From the NCBI GenBank assembly GCA_033398695.1, contig CM065804.1, forward strand, positions 47,771,501 through 47,835,500: 64,000 bases of DNA, read 5' to 3'. Shown in pieces: positions 33,461 through 46,098 of this stretch. Position 1 is the stretch's first letter. Every line of letters starts with the position of its first letter. The translations under genes and the position numbers were made by a program. The notes beneath the pieces were generated by a model. That model ran no database searches, was not told where the DNA came from, and saw nothing but the letters and a program-made list of their open reading frames with translations. Source of the DNA: Orobanche coerulescens. Its lineage: Eukaryota; Streptophyta; Magnoliopsida; Lamiales; Orobanchaceae.

Positions 33461-35822
33461 TGTAATATCCGGATTTATTACGGTGTCTTTCATCGGTATT
33501 CGAGCCCTGTATTATTCGGATTTGTGGTTTTGATTATTGGAGTATGATATTTCTTGCATTGCTATCATTGTACATAAGTATGGAAGCATACAAAAATTTC
33601 TCATGCAAACTCGTGATAGCGCACGCTAAGAATGTATCTTAACGCGCGCTATCGGGCTACTATTAGCGCACGCTATGCAGGTAGGAGTTGCGTGCGCTAA
33701 GAACTCAATTATTGAGCGGGACGGCTAGCACATGCGCCAGCCGGGACATGGGTCCGGATAAGATTCCCGCGGACGAACCTGGACAGTTCTGAAGTCAACT
33801 ATTATTAGCGCACGCTAAGGAAAGCTTAGTAGCGTGCGCTAACTTGTTAAAATGCATAATATTATAAATGGGACAACAACCCGTTTTGGCTTACATTTTA
33901 CTCGTTCCTTCTGCATTCTTGTGAGGCCAGAGAGCTGAGATAACCCTCCTACATACTTAGAACACATATTGTTGCTGTTTATATATTGGTTATCACTTGG
34001 GAGTAATCATTGAAGTGGAATAGCACCTTGGAGTGGCATACAACCAACCGGAGTTGGATTCTACCTTACGGTTCAGTGATTTTCATCATATTAAGGTATG
34101 TTCAATCTATCTCCAGACTTAGAGTTGGATTCTAACGATTTGGATGATCATGTTAACAAGATATGGATTTTCATAGATGAATTATCCAAGTATATCATGT
34201 TTGGAATATTGAGATGATTAAGCCTTAAGTACCTTGATTATGATCATCATGATTCGAATCTTATTACATTGAACAAGTAAAGGAAGCTTCTATCATTGGT
34301 AATCCGAATCTAATAGATGACTTCATAGCAATCTTGGACTTGACTTTAACATCATTATTGTTAGATAAATCTAAAGGATTGATCATGGAAAGATTTATCT
34401 AGTATAGATGGAACGTTAACAACTTCAGCATGATAATATTGATTGATATAAAGATGTCGATATCAACCGTTAAGCCTTTCGAATTGTCGTATGAAGATTT
34501 GTAGTCGGAATGGAATATGGTTTTATATTGGTATGCATATCCTTGAATCCGAAGTTGTCTTTATCCGTAAAATCATTCATAAGGGTATGAACATGATAGT
34601 CATGGAGGTAACATGAATTATCACGGAAGATTTCATTGTTTTGATCATGATGAGAATAGTTCGCTTTCAAAGAATCGCCATGCATAGATAGCGCACGCTA
34701 TGCTATGAAGATTAACGTGCGCTTATCGAGCACGAGTTAGCGACGCTACATTTGGTATGTAACGACGCTAAGCCATCGACGAAGTCGATCGATCGATCGG
34801 TAGTAATCGACCATACATAGTTAGCGACGCTAGGCTTTGTTGTTTGCGTGCGCTATCGAGCGGACTTAACGCACGCTACGAGTACTTAGCGTGCGCTAAG
34901 CGCTTCAGCATTGCATTTTATGAACTTTTGGCCGTAAATCGAATTGTTAAACATTCGCATTTAACGTGAGATAAACCCTATATCATTTCTTTTGTTAAGG
35001 TTTGGTCTCGTTACGTGATTGATTGAGGAGGACGACCTTCGAGTGTTCATTTTCGTGGAAGTGTTGTTCTTGTCTTCAAATCGAGGCAAGTACCTTAATT
35101 GTTTTATGTATTGTTGTTATACGTATTGTCGTGCATGTATGTCGTTATTGTATGTCCACCTCGTGTTGGTCCGATGGGATCATCGGGGGATCTATGCTAG
35201 TGTGCGCTGGATCATCGGACGGGTTTTTCCACCACGGGTTGGTCTGACGGGATCATCGTGGGTTCTAGGCAGTGAACGCTGGATCGTCGGAATTACCATG
35301 TGTATGTTATGATATCATGTTGTGATTATCAGTTGTGTATGTCATTTTTGAGTTTCTCGTAGGAGAAGACTCGTTGGTATTTTTCTTGTCGTTTACATTA
35401 TTCGTGAGATATAAATAATATGTTGTGGTATTTGTACTAGCATCGTTGTGCTAAACCCTTCGGGGGTGAACATTTCGTTTATGTTCAGGATCCAGGAGAG
35501 CGGGAAAACAACCACTGGAGCTGCATGACGACGAGGGTGCAGAGTGATGTTTCGGCCGGGTTTATTTATCTGTTGTTTATTCGTTATTTCAATAAGTACT
35601 CGAGTACGAAGTCATTTGTGATGGATTTGAATTTGGTGATGTATTATTGAGTTCCTGTTGAACAATTGTACTTTCAGTATTTGGTAAGAACTGTTGTATC
35701 TTAATTCCGTTATTTCCATTCGTTAGTACCTTTTAATGTCTGTTCAATTCTTCAGCCTTGTAAATCCTTATGTAAAGGATTTACGGCGCTGTAATATTCC
35801 TGAATATATCGGGGGTGTTACA
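33461..35822 (+). mobile_element. R7 3' LTR
   Basis: It matches the 5' LTR closely except at 34655-34925, where many cag/ctg triplets of the 5' copy are missing or read cgg/cg and several palindromes have lost two bases. The TATA box is at 33863-33869. It ends gggggtgttaca, followed by the TSD cggcc. Confidence 0.93.
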
Positions 35823-36468
35823 CGGCCAGGGTCAAACAACATAATAATACAGACCGTTAAGGTCACTTACACATAAACACACAGACCGATGAGGTCACAC
35901 AACTCCATTAACAGAACTGACTAAACAACATTACCCACACAGGGGTCGAAACACAATACAGCGGAAGACTGAAACAACTCTAACAATACAACCAAACTCT
36001 ACCAACTCTCGACTCTTGATTAGTATCGCAGCTCATCATCCTCTTGTGCCAATCCTATGACTGCTCCCCTGAACCTGCATGTACCTGGACGCAGAACAGA
36101 CATCCACCCCCCGATTACTCGGGGGTTAGTAAAACTCCACTGTTTTGCTAGTGCAAGTATAATACAATACGAAATGCAACAAGTAAATAGCAACTATGAA
36201 TTTAATACGTAAATCAATTATCAAAATGTTCCCGAGAAGTTTTAGAATTTCGAACTCAAGTAAGAGATATTTGAAAAGGAACACATCATCTCGGGGATTT
36301 TTAAAGCAGAAATCCTATTGGACCTCGAGTCCCAATTTACAAAACCTTTTTGTAAACATTAGGACCTTAGCCCGATTCTCGTTTCGAAACACACTGGATA
36401 ATATATCATTATGAGTCCGAGACCCATATTTAAAATGTTATCCAAACAATTACTGCTACACGATCATT

Positions 36469-36722
36469 GTTCGTACACATCATGTACCGAACTCCGGAGG
36501 CCTCAACTGACCCTACCCAGCCACAAACATCGTTCGTACACATCATGTACCGAACTCCAGAGGTCTCGTCAGACCCTACCTGGATCACACACCTTGTTCG
36601 TACACATCATGTACCGAACTCCAGGGGCCTCGTCAGACCCTACCTGGATCACACACCTTGTTCGTACACATCATGTACCGAACTCCAGAGGCCTCTTCAG
36701 ACCCTACCTGGAACACACGCAC
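36469..36722. repeat. Tandem repeat in R6 LTR (about 64 bp, four units)
   Basis: Units starting at 36469, 36532, 36596 and 36660 share gttcgtacacatcatgtacc, gaactccag and agaccctacctgg. The first is the most diverged. The same four units are in the 5' LTR at about 56730-56985. The palindromic core tacacatcatgta could fold in RNA. The overlapping frames reading HHVPNSRG are just this repeat. Confidence 0.93.
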
Positions 36723-37637
36723 ACACATCGACACGACACAACTCATAATCATCAAATGTCAAGCCATTCCACATTACACCGAAATGCACAATCAAGTATG
36801 TAAACCAAAACAATACAAATATCATGATCATCACAACGACTCAACAATGACCAACCACGCCCAGCACAAACTTAGATGATTTGCACATCCAACACGATTC
36901 CACGATGTTAACTAAGTGAAGGTATTATCGTTACCACCAATTGTTCGTAATAATCAATTCATACGAAGCATATACACGAAAGTAAACCAATGCATCACAA
37001 CCATAATACGACGTCCCTATTCACAAGACACAATTCGTATAGTAAAATACTTGCCTTAATAACCGCTACCGAATACTCCGAAGAACACGGTTCGACCGGG
37101 AAGCTCGGACCCCGAAGAAGACAACAAACGGAAGGGTTCCGACTCGAATTCTTCATAAGAATTTCGTCCCTAAGTCATACCAATGATAAATCAACAATCG
37201 TACGATGGATAATAATCATACAACGCCCAATCCCCCCTCTAAGACCTTTTGTCGGACACCTTCAAGGCGTTGACTAAGAACTCGACCAAAACAACGAATC
37301 GAAATGATCCAACCATGGAATAACAAGGGAAATGATAGAATAAATCTAAATAATCATCAATACATCACAAATCTAAGTTATTACGGTTAAATCGGACAAA
37401 ACGAACAAAAACCCCCCAATTCACCCAAAAGTAGGGTTTCAAGAATTTACCTTGGAATAATGATGAAGAACAATTGTTGGTGTTATTAATACACACCAAG
37501 AACTTGAAGAATATGAAGTTCTCTGGGATTGATGATGCAAAAACGCCCAAAAATCGCCCACAAGATCGCCCAAGAGGAGGAGGAATGAAGGAAGAGATGA
37601 AATGAGCATTCATCTCACAAAATCCGCATAAATAGGC

Positions 37638-37905
37638 TGATCTGCACTGTGTGCCGTGGCCCATCCTAAGTGTGCTGCAGCACAGGGCCGAATCTGCCCC
37701 CAGTGATCGGCAGCGTGCCGCGGCCCGGACGAGTGTGCCGCGACAGTGACTCGGCCGTGTGCCGCGGCCCTGCCGGCATGTGCCGCGGCTCACGGTACAG
37801 AGGGGTTGGCCGATAATTGAAACATGAGTGTGCCGCGGCCCGGACGGGTGTGCCGCGGCAGTGTGCCGCGGCCCTGCCGGCATGTGCCGCGGCTCACGGT
37901 ACTGG
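37638..37905. repeat. Palindrome array gtgccgcggc upstream of R6 TATA box, 3' LTR
   Basis: Copies of gtgccgcggc and variants (gtgccgtggc, gtgccgcgac, gtgctgcagc) alternate with cccggacg and ctgccggca. A segment of about 104 bp is doubled: gtgtgccgcggccctgcc occurs at 37757 and again at 37861. The 5' LTR has this segment once (58017 onward). Confidence 0.9.
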
Positions 37906-38257
37906 CTGCTCGGCCAAAACTGGAAAATGAGTATCTGAGCTATTTCGACCATAACTCTCTCATCCGGACTCCGATTACTCACCGTTTGAACCATTGGAAA
38001 GCTAACTTGATGCTCTATAATATTGAAAAGATTCAAAATCATTGGATTTTCCAAAAATTTATGGTGATTTTACAAAGTCGAACTCATACTTGGAAAAGTC
38101 GTTTAATAACACTGAACTCAAGAAAACGACACCGAAATGAACTCGGATGACAAAAAGTTTAGAATTAATCATTCTCAGAATGACGAAATGGTCACAATAG
38201 AGTTGCTAAGATGGACTTCTGCCAAAATTACCGGAAATCGAAATCGCGGATATTACA

Positions 38258-38901
38258 TACTACCCTCCTTAAAAGAAGTTTCGTCCCGAAACTTAAAACA
38301 AGTCGGGAGAAGAAATATCCCGCCAGGAAAACTCAACGAGATACATAAGAAACGCGTAACTTACGCCCAACGGCGAAATGTTACAAGCAACACAAAGGAA
38401 CATACGGCGTGAAAACACGTTCCACGACGACCAACACAATGCCACCGGCTATGATTCAAAACAACAACGAGTAATTAACAACACATCACATGCATACATT
38501 TAATCAAAGAAACGCATGCGACAACAAGTTGCACCCGACAACAACGACTATGCGGTAGAAACAAATATAGTATTACGATAGAATTCACTCTGATTCTCGT
38601 CAATAAGAAAATGTCCGACGTCAAGACACAAACAATTCAAGATAACAGAAAACGAGAATACCGGATATTACATTCTATCCTATTAAAAATAAGTTTCGTC
38701 CCGAAACTTAAAATAAAACATCATGGTAGAATACAAACAAAACCAAAAAGTTCACGCAACAAATATCAATCTCTACACAAATAACAACACAAATTACGAC
38801 CCACAACTACATCACTGGACACCACTGGATCCTCCAGAAGTAGGAACGGGACTCCGGTCCCCTATCATCTTGGCAAAAATCTCGCAGTACTGAACTCGAT
38901 G
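38258..38901 (-). mobile_element. R6 internal region, 3' end with a second LTR-start junction
   Basis: Next to the LTR are the stem-loop (aagtttcgtcccgaaactt) and polypurine tract (minus aaggagggtagta). About 415 bp further right, at 38660-38710, there is a second set: ccggatattaca, ttctatcctatt, then the same stem-loop. The DNA between does not match the R6 LTR, so it looks like the LTR start of another family left by recombination. On the right the sequence holds the last part of gag, then R8. Confidence 0.75.
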
Positions 38902-41263
38902 TGTAACACCCCCAATATATTCGGGAATATTACAGCGCCGTAAATCCTTTACATAAGGATTTACAAGGCTGAAGAATTGAACAAGCATAAAAAGGTACTA
39001 ACGAATGAAAATAATGGAATTACGGACATCGATTCGACCAAATACGTAAATGCAGACAATTGTTCAATGTAACTCAATAATACATCAACAAATCCAAATC
39101 ATCACAAATGACTTTGTACTCGAGTACTTATTGAAATAACGAATAAACAATGATAAATAAACACGGTGGGACATTACTCGCACCCTCGTCGTCATACAGC
39201 CCGGTGGTTGTTTCCCGCTCTCCCGGATCCCGAACACAAACAAAATGTTCACCCCTAAGGGGTTAGCACAACGATGCTAGTACAAGTACCACAACATATT
39301 ATTCATATCTCACGGTGAATAATAATAACGTAAACGACAAAATACCAACGAGTCTTCTCCTACGAAACTCAAACATAACATACACAATCGATAATCACAA
39401 CATGATATCAATACATACACATGGTAATTCCATCGATCCAGCGTTCACCGCCTAGAACCCACGACGATCCCGCTGCACCAACCCGTGGTGGAAAACCCGT
39501 CCGATGATCCAATATGACGCTAGCATAGATCCCCCGATGATCCCGTCGGACCAACACGAGGTGGACATACAATAACGACATACATGCACGACAATATGTA
39601 TAACAACAATACGTAAAACAATTAAGGTACTTGCCTCGATTTGAAGACAATAACAACACTTCCACGGAAATGAACACTCGACGATCGTCCTCCTCAATCA
39701 ATCACGTAACTAGACCAAACCTTAACAAAAGAAATAATATAGGATTTATCTCACGTCGTACAAATGTTTAACAATTCGATTAATGGTCAAAAGTTCATAA
39801 ACTGCAATCTACCCGAATAGCTTAGCGCACGCTAAGTATTCTGTGTAGCGTGCGTTACGTATGCCCGATAGCGCACGCAAACAACAAAGCCTAGCGCACG
39901 CTAACTATGCATGGTCAGTACTTCACTGATCAGCCAACTGACTCGACTGATGGTCTAGCGTACGTTACGTACCAAACGTAGCGCACGCTAACTAGTACTC
40001 GATAGCGCACGTTAAACTGCATATCATAGCGTGCGCTATCTCTGCATGGCAGTTTACTGCTGAGCAGTAAACTGTTCTTGCCATGATCGAAACAATGAAA
40101 TCCTTCGTGATAATTCATGTTACTTCCATGAATACCAAGTTCTTACTCTTATAAATGATCTCCAGGATGATATCAACTTCAAGATGCAAATATACGTATA
40201 ATCATCATGACACCATAATCCATCTTGATTACAATTCTCATGCAAAGTTGGTGATCTCCGGTTGATGTATTAGATGCTACTATCATTATACATATTCAGA
40301 CTTCATCTTGAGGTGAACTAACAATTCCGACTTATACGAAAGAATATTTCCTAAGATGATTCTTCCTTTAAGTTCTTATAACATCTTTTCCAAATCATGA
40401 TCACAAAGATAACATAAATCATACGGATTGTTAACTTCCGAATATTTCTCTCATCATTTGAAGTACTAGGATTCCAACTTCAAGGTTCCAACAATAATAT
40501 CGTAATTGTAGACATCCCAATCTTCTAAACATGATGTTGTTGAAATAATCCACTAATGAAATTCAATATCTCGTTAACATGATCATCATATCCATTGGAA
40601 ATCCAAATCTAAGACTGGTGATAGGTTGAACATACCTTAATATGCGAAATCAACTGAACCACAAGGTGTAATCCGACTCGGTTGGTTATGTGCCCCTCCA
40701 AGGTGTTACTTCTCTTCAATGATCACTCACAAGTGATACTCAATCATTCAATGATCACTCATAAATGTTCTAAGTGTTTAGAAGGGAGATTCTTGCTCTG
40801 GACTCTCAAAGATGAAGTATAGACGAAGTAAATGAAAGCCCAAGCGGTTGTTGTCCCATTTATAATATTCGCATTATTGACAAGTTAGCGCACGCTACTA
40901 AGCATCCCTTAGCGTGCGCTAATAATGGTTGACTTCAGAATTTGTCCGGGTGCGTCGGCGGGAATCTTATCCGGACCCATGTCCCGGGCGCATGAGCTAG
41001 CCGTCCCGCTCAATAATTGAGTCCTTAGCGCACGTTACTCATACCTGCATAGCGTGCGCTAATAATGGCCCGATAGCGCGCGTTAAGATACATTCTTAGC
41101 GTGCGCTATCACGAGGTTGCTTGAACAATTTTGCAAGTTTCTATACTTATGTACAATGATGTCAATGCACGAAATATCATACTCCGATAATCAAAACCAT
41201 CAATCCGAATAATACATGATTTGAATACATATGAAATACACCGTAATAAATCCGGATATTACA
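38902..41263 (-). mobile_element. R8 3' LTR
   Basis: The plus-strand ends are tgtaacaccccc and ggatattaca. It contains both palindrome clusters of the R7 type (39820-40035, 40885-41110), the tandem repeat (39420-39560) and the acttgcctcgattt donor-like site (about 39630). Next to it, 41264-41300 has the polypurine tract and stem-loop. Confidence 0.92.
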
Positions 41264-41439
41264 TACTCTCCTACTAAAAAGGAGTTTCGTCCCGAAACTC
41301 AAGACGAAAATAACTCGGGATATCTGGACTTCATATCGCCTTCCGTTTCCCAGTGGCTTCTTCCGTTCCATGACGTGACCACCGAACTTTCACCAAAATG
41401 ATTGACTTGTTCCTCGGTTGCTTAACTCGACTCTCGAGT

Positions 41440-44400
41440 ATCTTGGTAGTCTTTCTTCAAACGTCCCATCCTGTTCGACTTCGATCTCGCCGAAATCGAT
41501 GATATGGTAGGATCTGGTATATATCTCCGAATCGGGATACGTGGAACACGTTATGAACATGGCACAATGACGGCGGTAATGCTAATCTGTATGCCAACTC
41601 CCCAACTCTCTCGAGGATCTCAAATGGTCCGATATATCTCGGACTCGGCTTTCCTTTCCTACCGAAACGTAAGATTCCCGGGTAGGAGAAACCTTCAAAA
41701 GTACGTGATCTCGATCGAACTCCAATGGGCGCGGCGTGCGTCCGCATAGGATTCTGGCGACTGCAGGCGGTCAACGGCCTTTCACGAATCAAGGCTATCT
41801 TCTCTCGAGTGCCTTTCGATCAACTCTGGTTACATTCGATCAAGTCCGATGAATCGTCCCAACATAAGGGCGATCTGCATCTCCTTCCGTATAATGCCTC
41901 AAACGGTGCCATCTTAATGGAAGCATGCCAACTATTGTTGTAAGTAAATTCAATCAACGGTAGATGAACTTCCCAATCGTTTGACCAATCTAAGGCACGT
42001 GCCCTTAGCATATCTCCCACCGTTTGTATAGTTCTCTCAGTTGTCCGTCGATCGCGGGTGATAAGGCATCTTGAAGTTCAATTCGGTCCCCAAGGCCTTA
42101 TGAACCGCCTTCCAAAAGTGAGACACAAAGCGGTCTCGATCGAAACAATGGTCTTCGGCGTACCATGCAATCGAACTATCTCCAAAATAAAGACTCGTGC
42201 CAACCTCTCGGTCCCCACGTATCCTTAATGCCTAGAAAATGAGCCGATTTGGTTAAACGATCAACTATCACCCAAATCATGTTCATTCTGTCACGGTTTT
42301 CGGCATATTAGTGATAAAGTCCATTGATATGTCCTCCCACTTCCATTCAGAATCGGAGCGGCTTCAACATTCAAAGAGCCGTTGATGCTCGATCTTAACC
42401 TGTGACAAGTCAAGCATTTGAAACATAGTCCGCTACGTCTTGCATCATGTTGCCACACGAATTGCTTCAAGTCCTTATACATTTCTTGGTGCCGGGTGGA
42501 TAGAATAGGGCGAACTATGAGCTTTCTTCATAATCGTCATTTGAACATCAACATCGGGAGCAGAGTCGGTTACGAAATCTCAAAACTCCATCGTCATGAA
42601 TTATGAATCGGGGCCTTTCCTTTGATCACTTCATCATGCGGCAATCATCGGAGGATTATCTCTGTCTAGATTTGATTTCTTGGTTAAAGATGAAGTTATC
42701 TCCATCACGCACTGATTGTCCTTGGACTCTTTGTAACCATACCTCAATTCCTTCACGAATCATCTCTCGTTGAAGGCTAAGTTGGGATGTCGGCGTCTCC
42801 GGCATCCGAATAGAGACAGTTTGCGGCTAAGTGCATCGGCCACTACATTTGCTTTGCTGGATGATATAAAATCTCCAAGTCATAGTCCTTAATCAGTTCC
42901 AACCATCTTCTTTGCCGCATGTTCAACTCTTTACATTGAATATGTACTTGAGACTCTTATGATCCGTAAAGATCGACGGTGAGTCCGTCTGAGATAATGC
43001 CTCCAAATCTTCAAGGCAAAAACCCTTCGCTAGCTCCAAATCATGTGTCGGGTAATTCACTTCATAAGGTTTCGATTGTCGCGACGCATAAGCGATCACC
43101 TTATCATTACGCATCAACACGCACCCAAGTCCTTGATTGAAGCATCACATAAACTATGAATCCTTGATTCCTGCGGAAGTGATAGAATCGGTGCCGTCGT
43201 CAATCTCTTCTTTAACTCATCAAAACTAGTCGACATGACTCGTTCCACTCAAACTTTTGAGTTTTACTGCGAAGTCGAGTAAGTGGGCGGAAATTTTAGA
43301 AAACCCTTCCACGAATCGACGATAATATCCAGCAAGTCCTAAGAAGCTTCGGACCTCTTTCACATTCTTTGGAGGCTTCCAATCCAATATTGCTTCGATC
43401 TTCGAGGATCTACTCGGACTCCTTTAGCCGACACCACATGGCCGAGGAACATTACTTCCTTTAGCCGAATTCACATTTAGAAAGTTTGGCGTACAATTGC
43501 TCGTTTCTCAAGAGCTCCAATACAATCCGCAAATCTGCGCATGTTCTTAGGACTCTTAGAATACACGAATGTCAACAATAAACACGACCACAAATTTATC
43601 CAAAATTCAATGAACACACGGTTCATCAATTGCATAAATAAAGAAGTGCGTTAGTGAGACCAAACGGCATCACTACAAACTCATAATGCCGTAGCGAGTT
43701 ACGAGCGCTGATTTGAACATCGAGACTCCTTAATCCTCGATTGATGGTATCACGATCTCGGATCGATCTTAGAAAATCGTTGCCCCTTGCAATCGGTCAA
43801 ACAAATCATCAATCCGTGGCAACGGATACTTGTTCTTAATCTTCATCTTGTTCGGCTCTCGATAGTCAATACGGTCGGAGCGATCCATCCTTCTTTCGGA
43901 CAAAAGAAGCTGGCGCTCCCGTGGTGAAACGCTTGGGTGAATATAGCCCTTGTCCAAGAACTCCTCCACCGCTTCTTGATTCGTACATCTCGGTAGGTGC
44001 CATACGATACGGCGCCTTAGAAATTGGTGTCGCTCCGTGTTCCACCAATAGTAAATTCCACATCCCTTCGTGGAGGTAGTCCAGTAACTCGTCAGAAACA
44101 CATTTGGAAATTCGTTCACAACAGAATGGATGAAAGTTCCACAATTTCGTCTTCTTTCTTCATTGCGTAACACCAGTGCAGTACCGCCTTGTTTCAACAA
44201 TTTGACACTTTCATCGCCTTGATCAACTTTCCTGAGCTTCCCGGTTTCCATCCCTCAAACAGAATCTCGGAACCATCGTCGGCGACAATGAGATATTCCT
44301 CCTTCGGTAGTTTACAATTGCTCCGTCCGATTAAGCCAATCGTCTCCGAGTATCGTGTCATCTCCTTGCATTTATATCACGATCGGGTTTGAGAGCCACT

Positions 44401-44590
44401 CTCTGCCTCCAAATGATACAGGAAATTTCTAGTTTCTAAATTTCCGACAATCCTCTCTCCACTCGGTAACCCAACCACATAAGGTTCACAAGCATGAAAA
44501 CCGGAAATATTCAAACGATTTACACAAGACAAGGATATGAAAGAATGTGTAGCTCTGTATCAAATAAAACGCTAATCGGTGGGGAAAGGA
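41440..44590 (-). pseudogene. R8 pol, multiply broken
   Basis: Fragments in order on the minus strand: protease/reverse transcriptase near 43769-44400 ([14 protein letters not shown]), RNase H near 42923-43120 ([23 protein letters not shown]), integrase near 41820-42290 (DWSNDWEVHLPLIEFTYNN) and the GPF/Y region at 41457-41792 (RYIGPFEILERVGELAYRL). At the reverse transcriptase centre (about 43565-43580) the first of the paired aspartates reads as valine, and the downstream ctg is reduced to cg. It cannot be functional as read. Confidence 0.85.
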
Positions 44591-44599
44591 TGCGGGCCG

Positions 44600-45868
44600 A
44601 TGCACGATGCGGCAAAGACATCACGATCGTTTGTCCTCCTCATCTCGTATGCACGTGGGAGCGATCAGGCACTCGATGTCCCCTTTCGGTCCCATTGTCC
44701 TGCCTCGCCCGCGGCCAAAATTGAGGCATCGAACACTTTCTTTGCGTCGTGGAATCTTGGCCTCCTTACGGGTAGGCTGTGGTGTACGGGCTCTAAAAGA
44801 CTTTGCAGCCTCTTCACAAAACACCGCCCGATGTCCCTCTCGTCCACAGTCAAAACAAGTCACGGCAGGAAGGGGGCAATTCCGTCGATAGTGCCCCGTC
44901 TGGGCGCAGTTAAAGAATTTCCTGGTAACATCAGTAAGAGTTGATGTCGCCCCGAAGTTCTTTCCGCTCCTAGATGGGTGCAGAGGTTTCCTGAAAGAGT
45001 GAAAGGATGACTAGGCCTTACGGGCCCCACTGTTCTTGTGCTCTGTAAAAGTACCAGAGACTTTCTGTTTCTTGGTTTCCGCAAATTTCTCCATGGCTGC
45101 TTCCTTGATCTCATATGCCAACGCCTTATCCTGGTATTGGCGGAGTGTGGTACATTCGAATCCGGACATGTACCTCTGGACTTCTGGTTTCATTCTCATA
45201 TCGAAATGAATCATCATTTACGCATACATTACGACCGGATGTCGAACAAATGCCACTTTGGTTAAACGTCTTGATCGCACGGGATACGGCACATCGGAAG
45301 GCCGAGCGGAGAAAAACTCCCGAACTTTGGCTTCCCTCACGGGACGAGGGCAATCGAGCTTCCATCATCAATCTAAACTCATCCAATCGGCATCATGGTC
45401 TACAGCCGGATGGCTTCCCACCATTCGGACGCTTCCCCTATCAGAAAATATTGAGCGATAGAGGCTCTCCGGTCGTCTGGGCAATTGATTCCGGCAAAGA
45501 TTTTCTCCAGCTCCTTTAACCAATGATCCCAGGTGGGAGTCTCAGAAATACCGTCGAATTTGGGTGGTTGCATCTTCGCCACTTCTTGCGACCACGGTCA
45601 CCTCGATTTCCCATATCTGGGATCCCTTCTTTGTCTCTCTCCTGCCGTAGTCCCACCACCACTTGCATTCGGTCCACGACACAGGCGAACCGAGTCATCT
45701 GGTTCACCACTTGATGAAGGATCTCTGTACAGCAGGATCTGGTTCATTATTAATAGATTCTTTGCGGCTCGCCGAGCTATGGTAACTTTAGTTAGAAGGC
45801 GACGCCTCCCTTCGGCATTTCTTCGTCGCGTCCACGACCGCGACCACGTCACGTCCGCCTCTCAACAT
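44600..45868 (-). pseudogene. R8 gag, multiply broken
   Basis: The atg at 45866-45868 starts MLRGGRD, as in R7. The pieces include TWDHWLKELEKIFAGINC (about 45520), MMIHFDMRMKPEVQRYM (near 45200), and the zinc knuckles near 44840-44930. There the second and later positions of the first knuckle are intact (FNCAQTGHYRRNC) but its first cysteine reads phenylalanine; the second is CFDCGREGHRAVFC. Comparison with R7 shows that each copy has lost different parts. Confidence 0.85.
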
Positions 45869-46098
45869 ACTGTAAGCATAAATACTCAATATACGAAACA
45901 ACATCGTTCTAATATTCGAGTATAAAGAGATACAATATGTTAAGAACGAGATAGAGTTTAGGAACTTACAACCTTTGTTCGCATGAAGACGTGGCGGTGC
46001 GGTGATGTCATTCACGGCGGTTACCCCAAAAGACATAAATGACCCCTATTTTAACCCAACGGCCAAGATATCCATAATCTTAGCTCGATACCATATTC

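Larger units (their letters stand above)
26177..35822 (+). mobile_element. R7: Tekay/Del-like chromovirus, full-length but frameshifted
   Basis: R7 is about 9.6 kb with LTRs of 2374 and 2362 bp and TSD cggcc (26172-26176, 35823-35827). It has primer-binding site, gag, protease, reverse transcriptase, RNase H, integrase with chromodomain-like end, stem-loop, polypurine tract and 3' LTR, the usual Ty3/Gypsy order. It is the most complete element of the window, but at least five frame breaks separate its domains, so it cannot now make its proteins. The sister copy R8 lies in opposite orientation in the same host element R6. Confidence 0.95.
35828..38257 (-). mobile_element. R6 3' LTR, main part
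   Basis: It continues the R6 LTR after R7 (agggtcaaacaacataata). From left to right, which is right to left in transcription, it has the end region with gattactcgggggttagtaa, a four-unit tandem repeat (36469-36722), the acttgcc donor-like site (37049-37057), a gt donor-like site (near 37450), a TATA-like catttatgcgg-type region (37620-37635) and the gccgcggc array (37638-37905). It ends gcggatattaca. With 26074-26176 it measures about 2.53 kb, about 100 bp longer than the 5' LTR because one array segment is doubled. Confidence 0.92.

Noticed and set aside
36411..36879. Frames with repeated HIMYRTPE / HHVPNS text, and the copy at 56672-57140
   Set aside because: They translate the 64-bp tandem repeat of the R6 LTR and are open in several frames; no protein is likely.
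37365..38054. 229-codon minus-strand frame over the R6 LTR
   Set aside because: It spans the gccgcggc array and the TATA region. Its openness comes from GC-rich repeats, and the matching frame in the other LTR is shorter.
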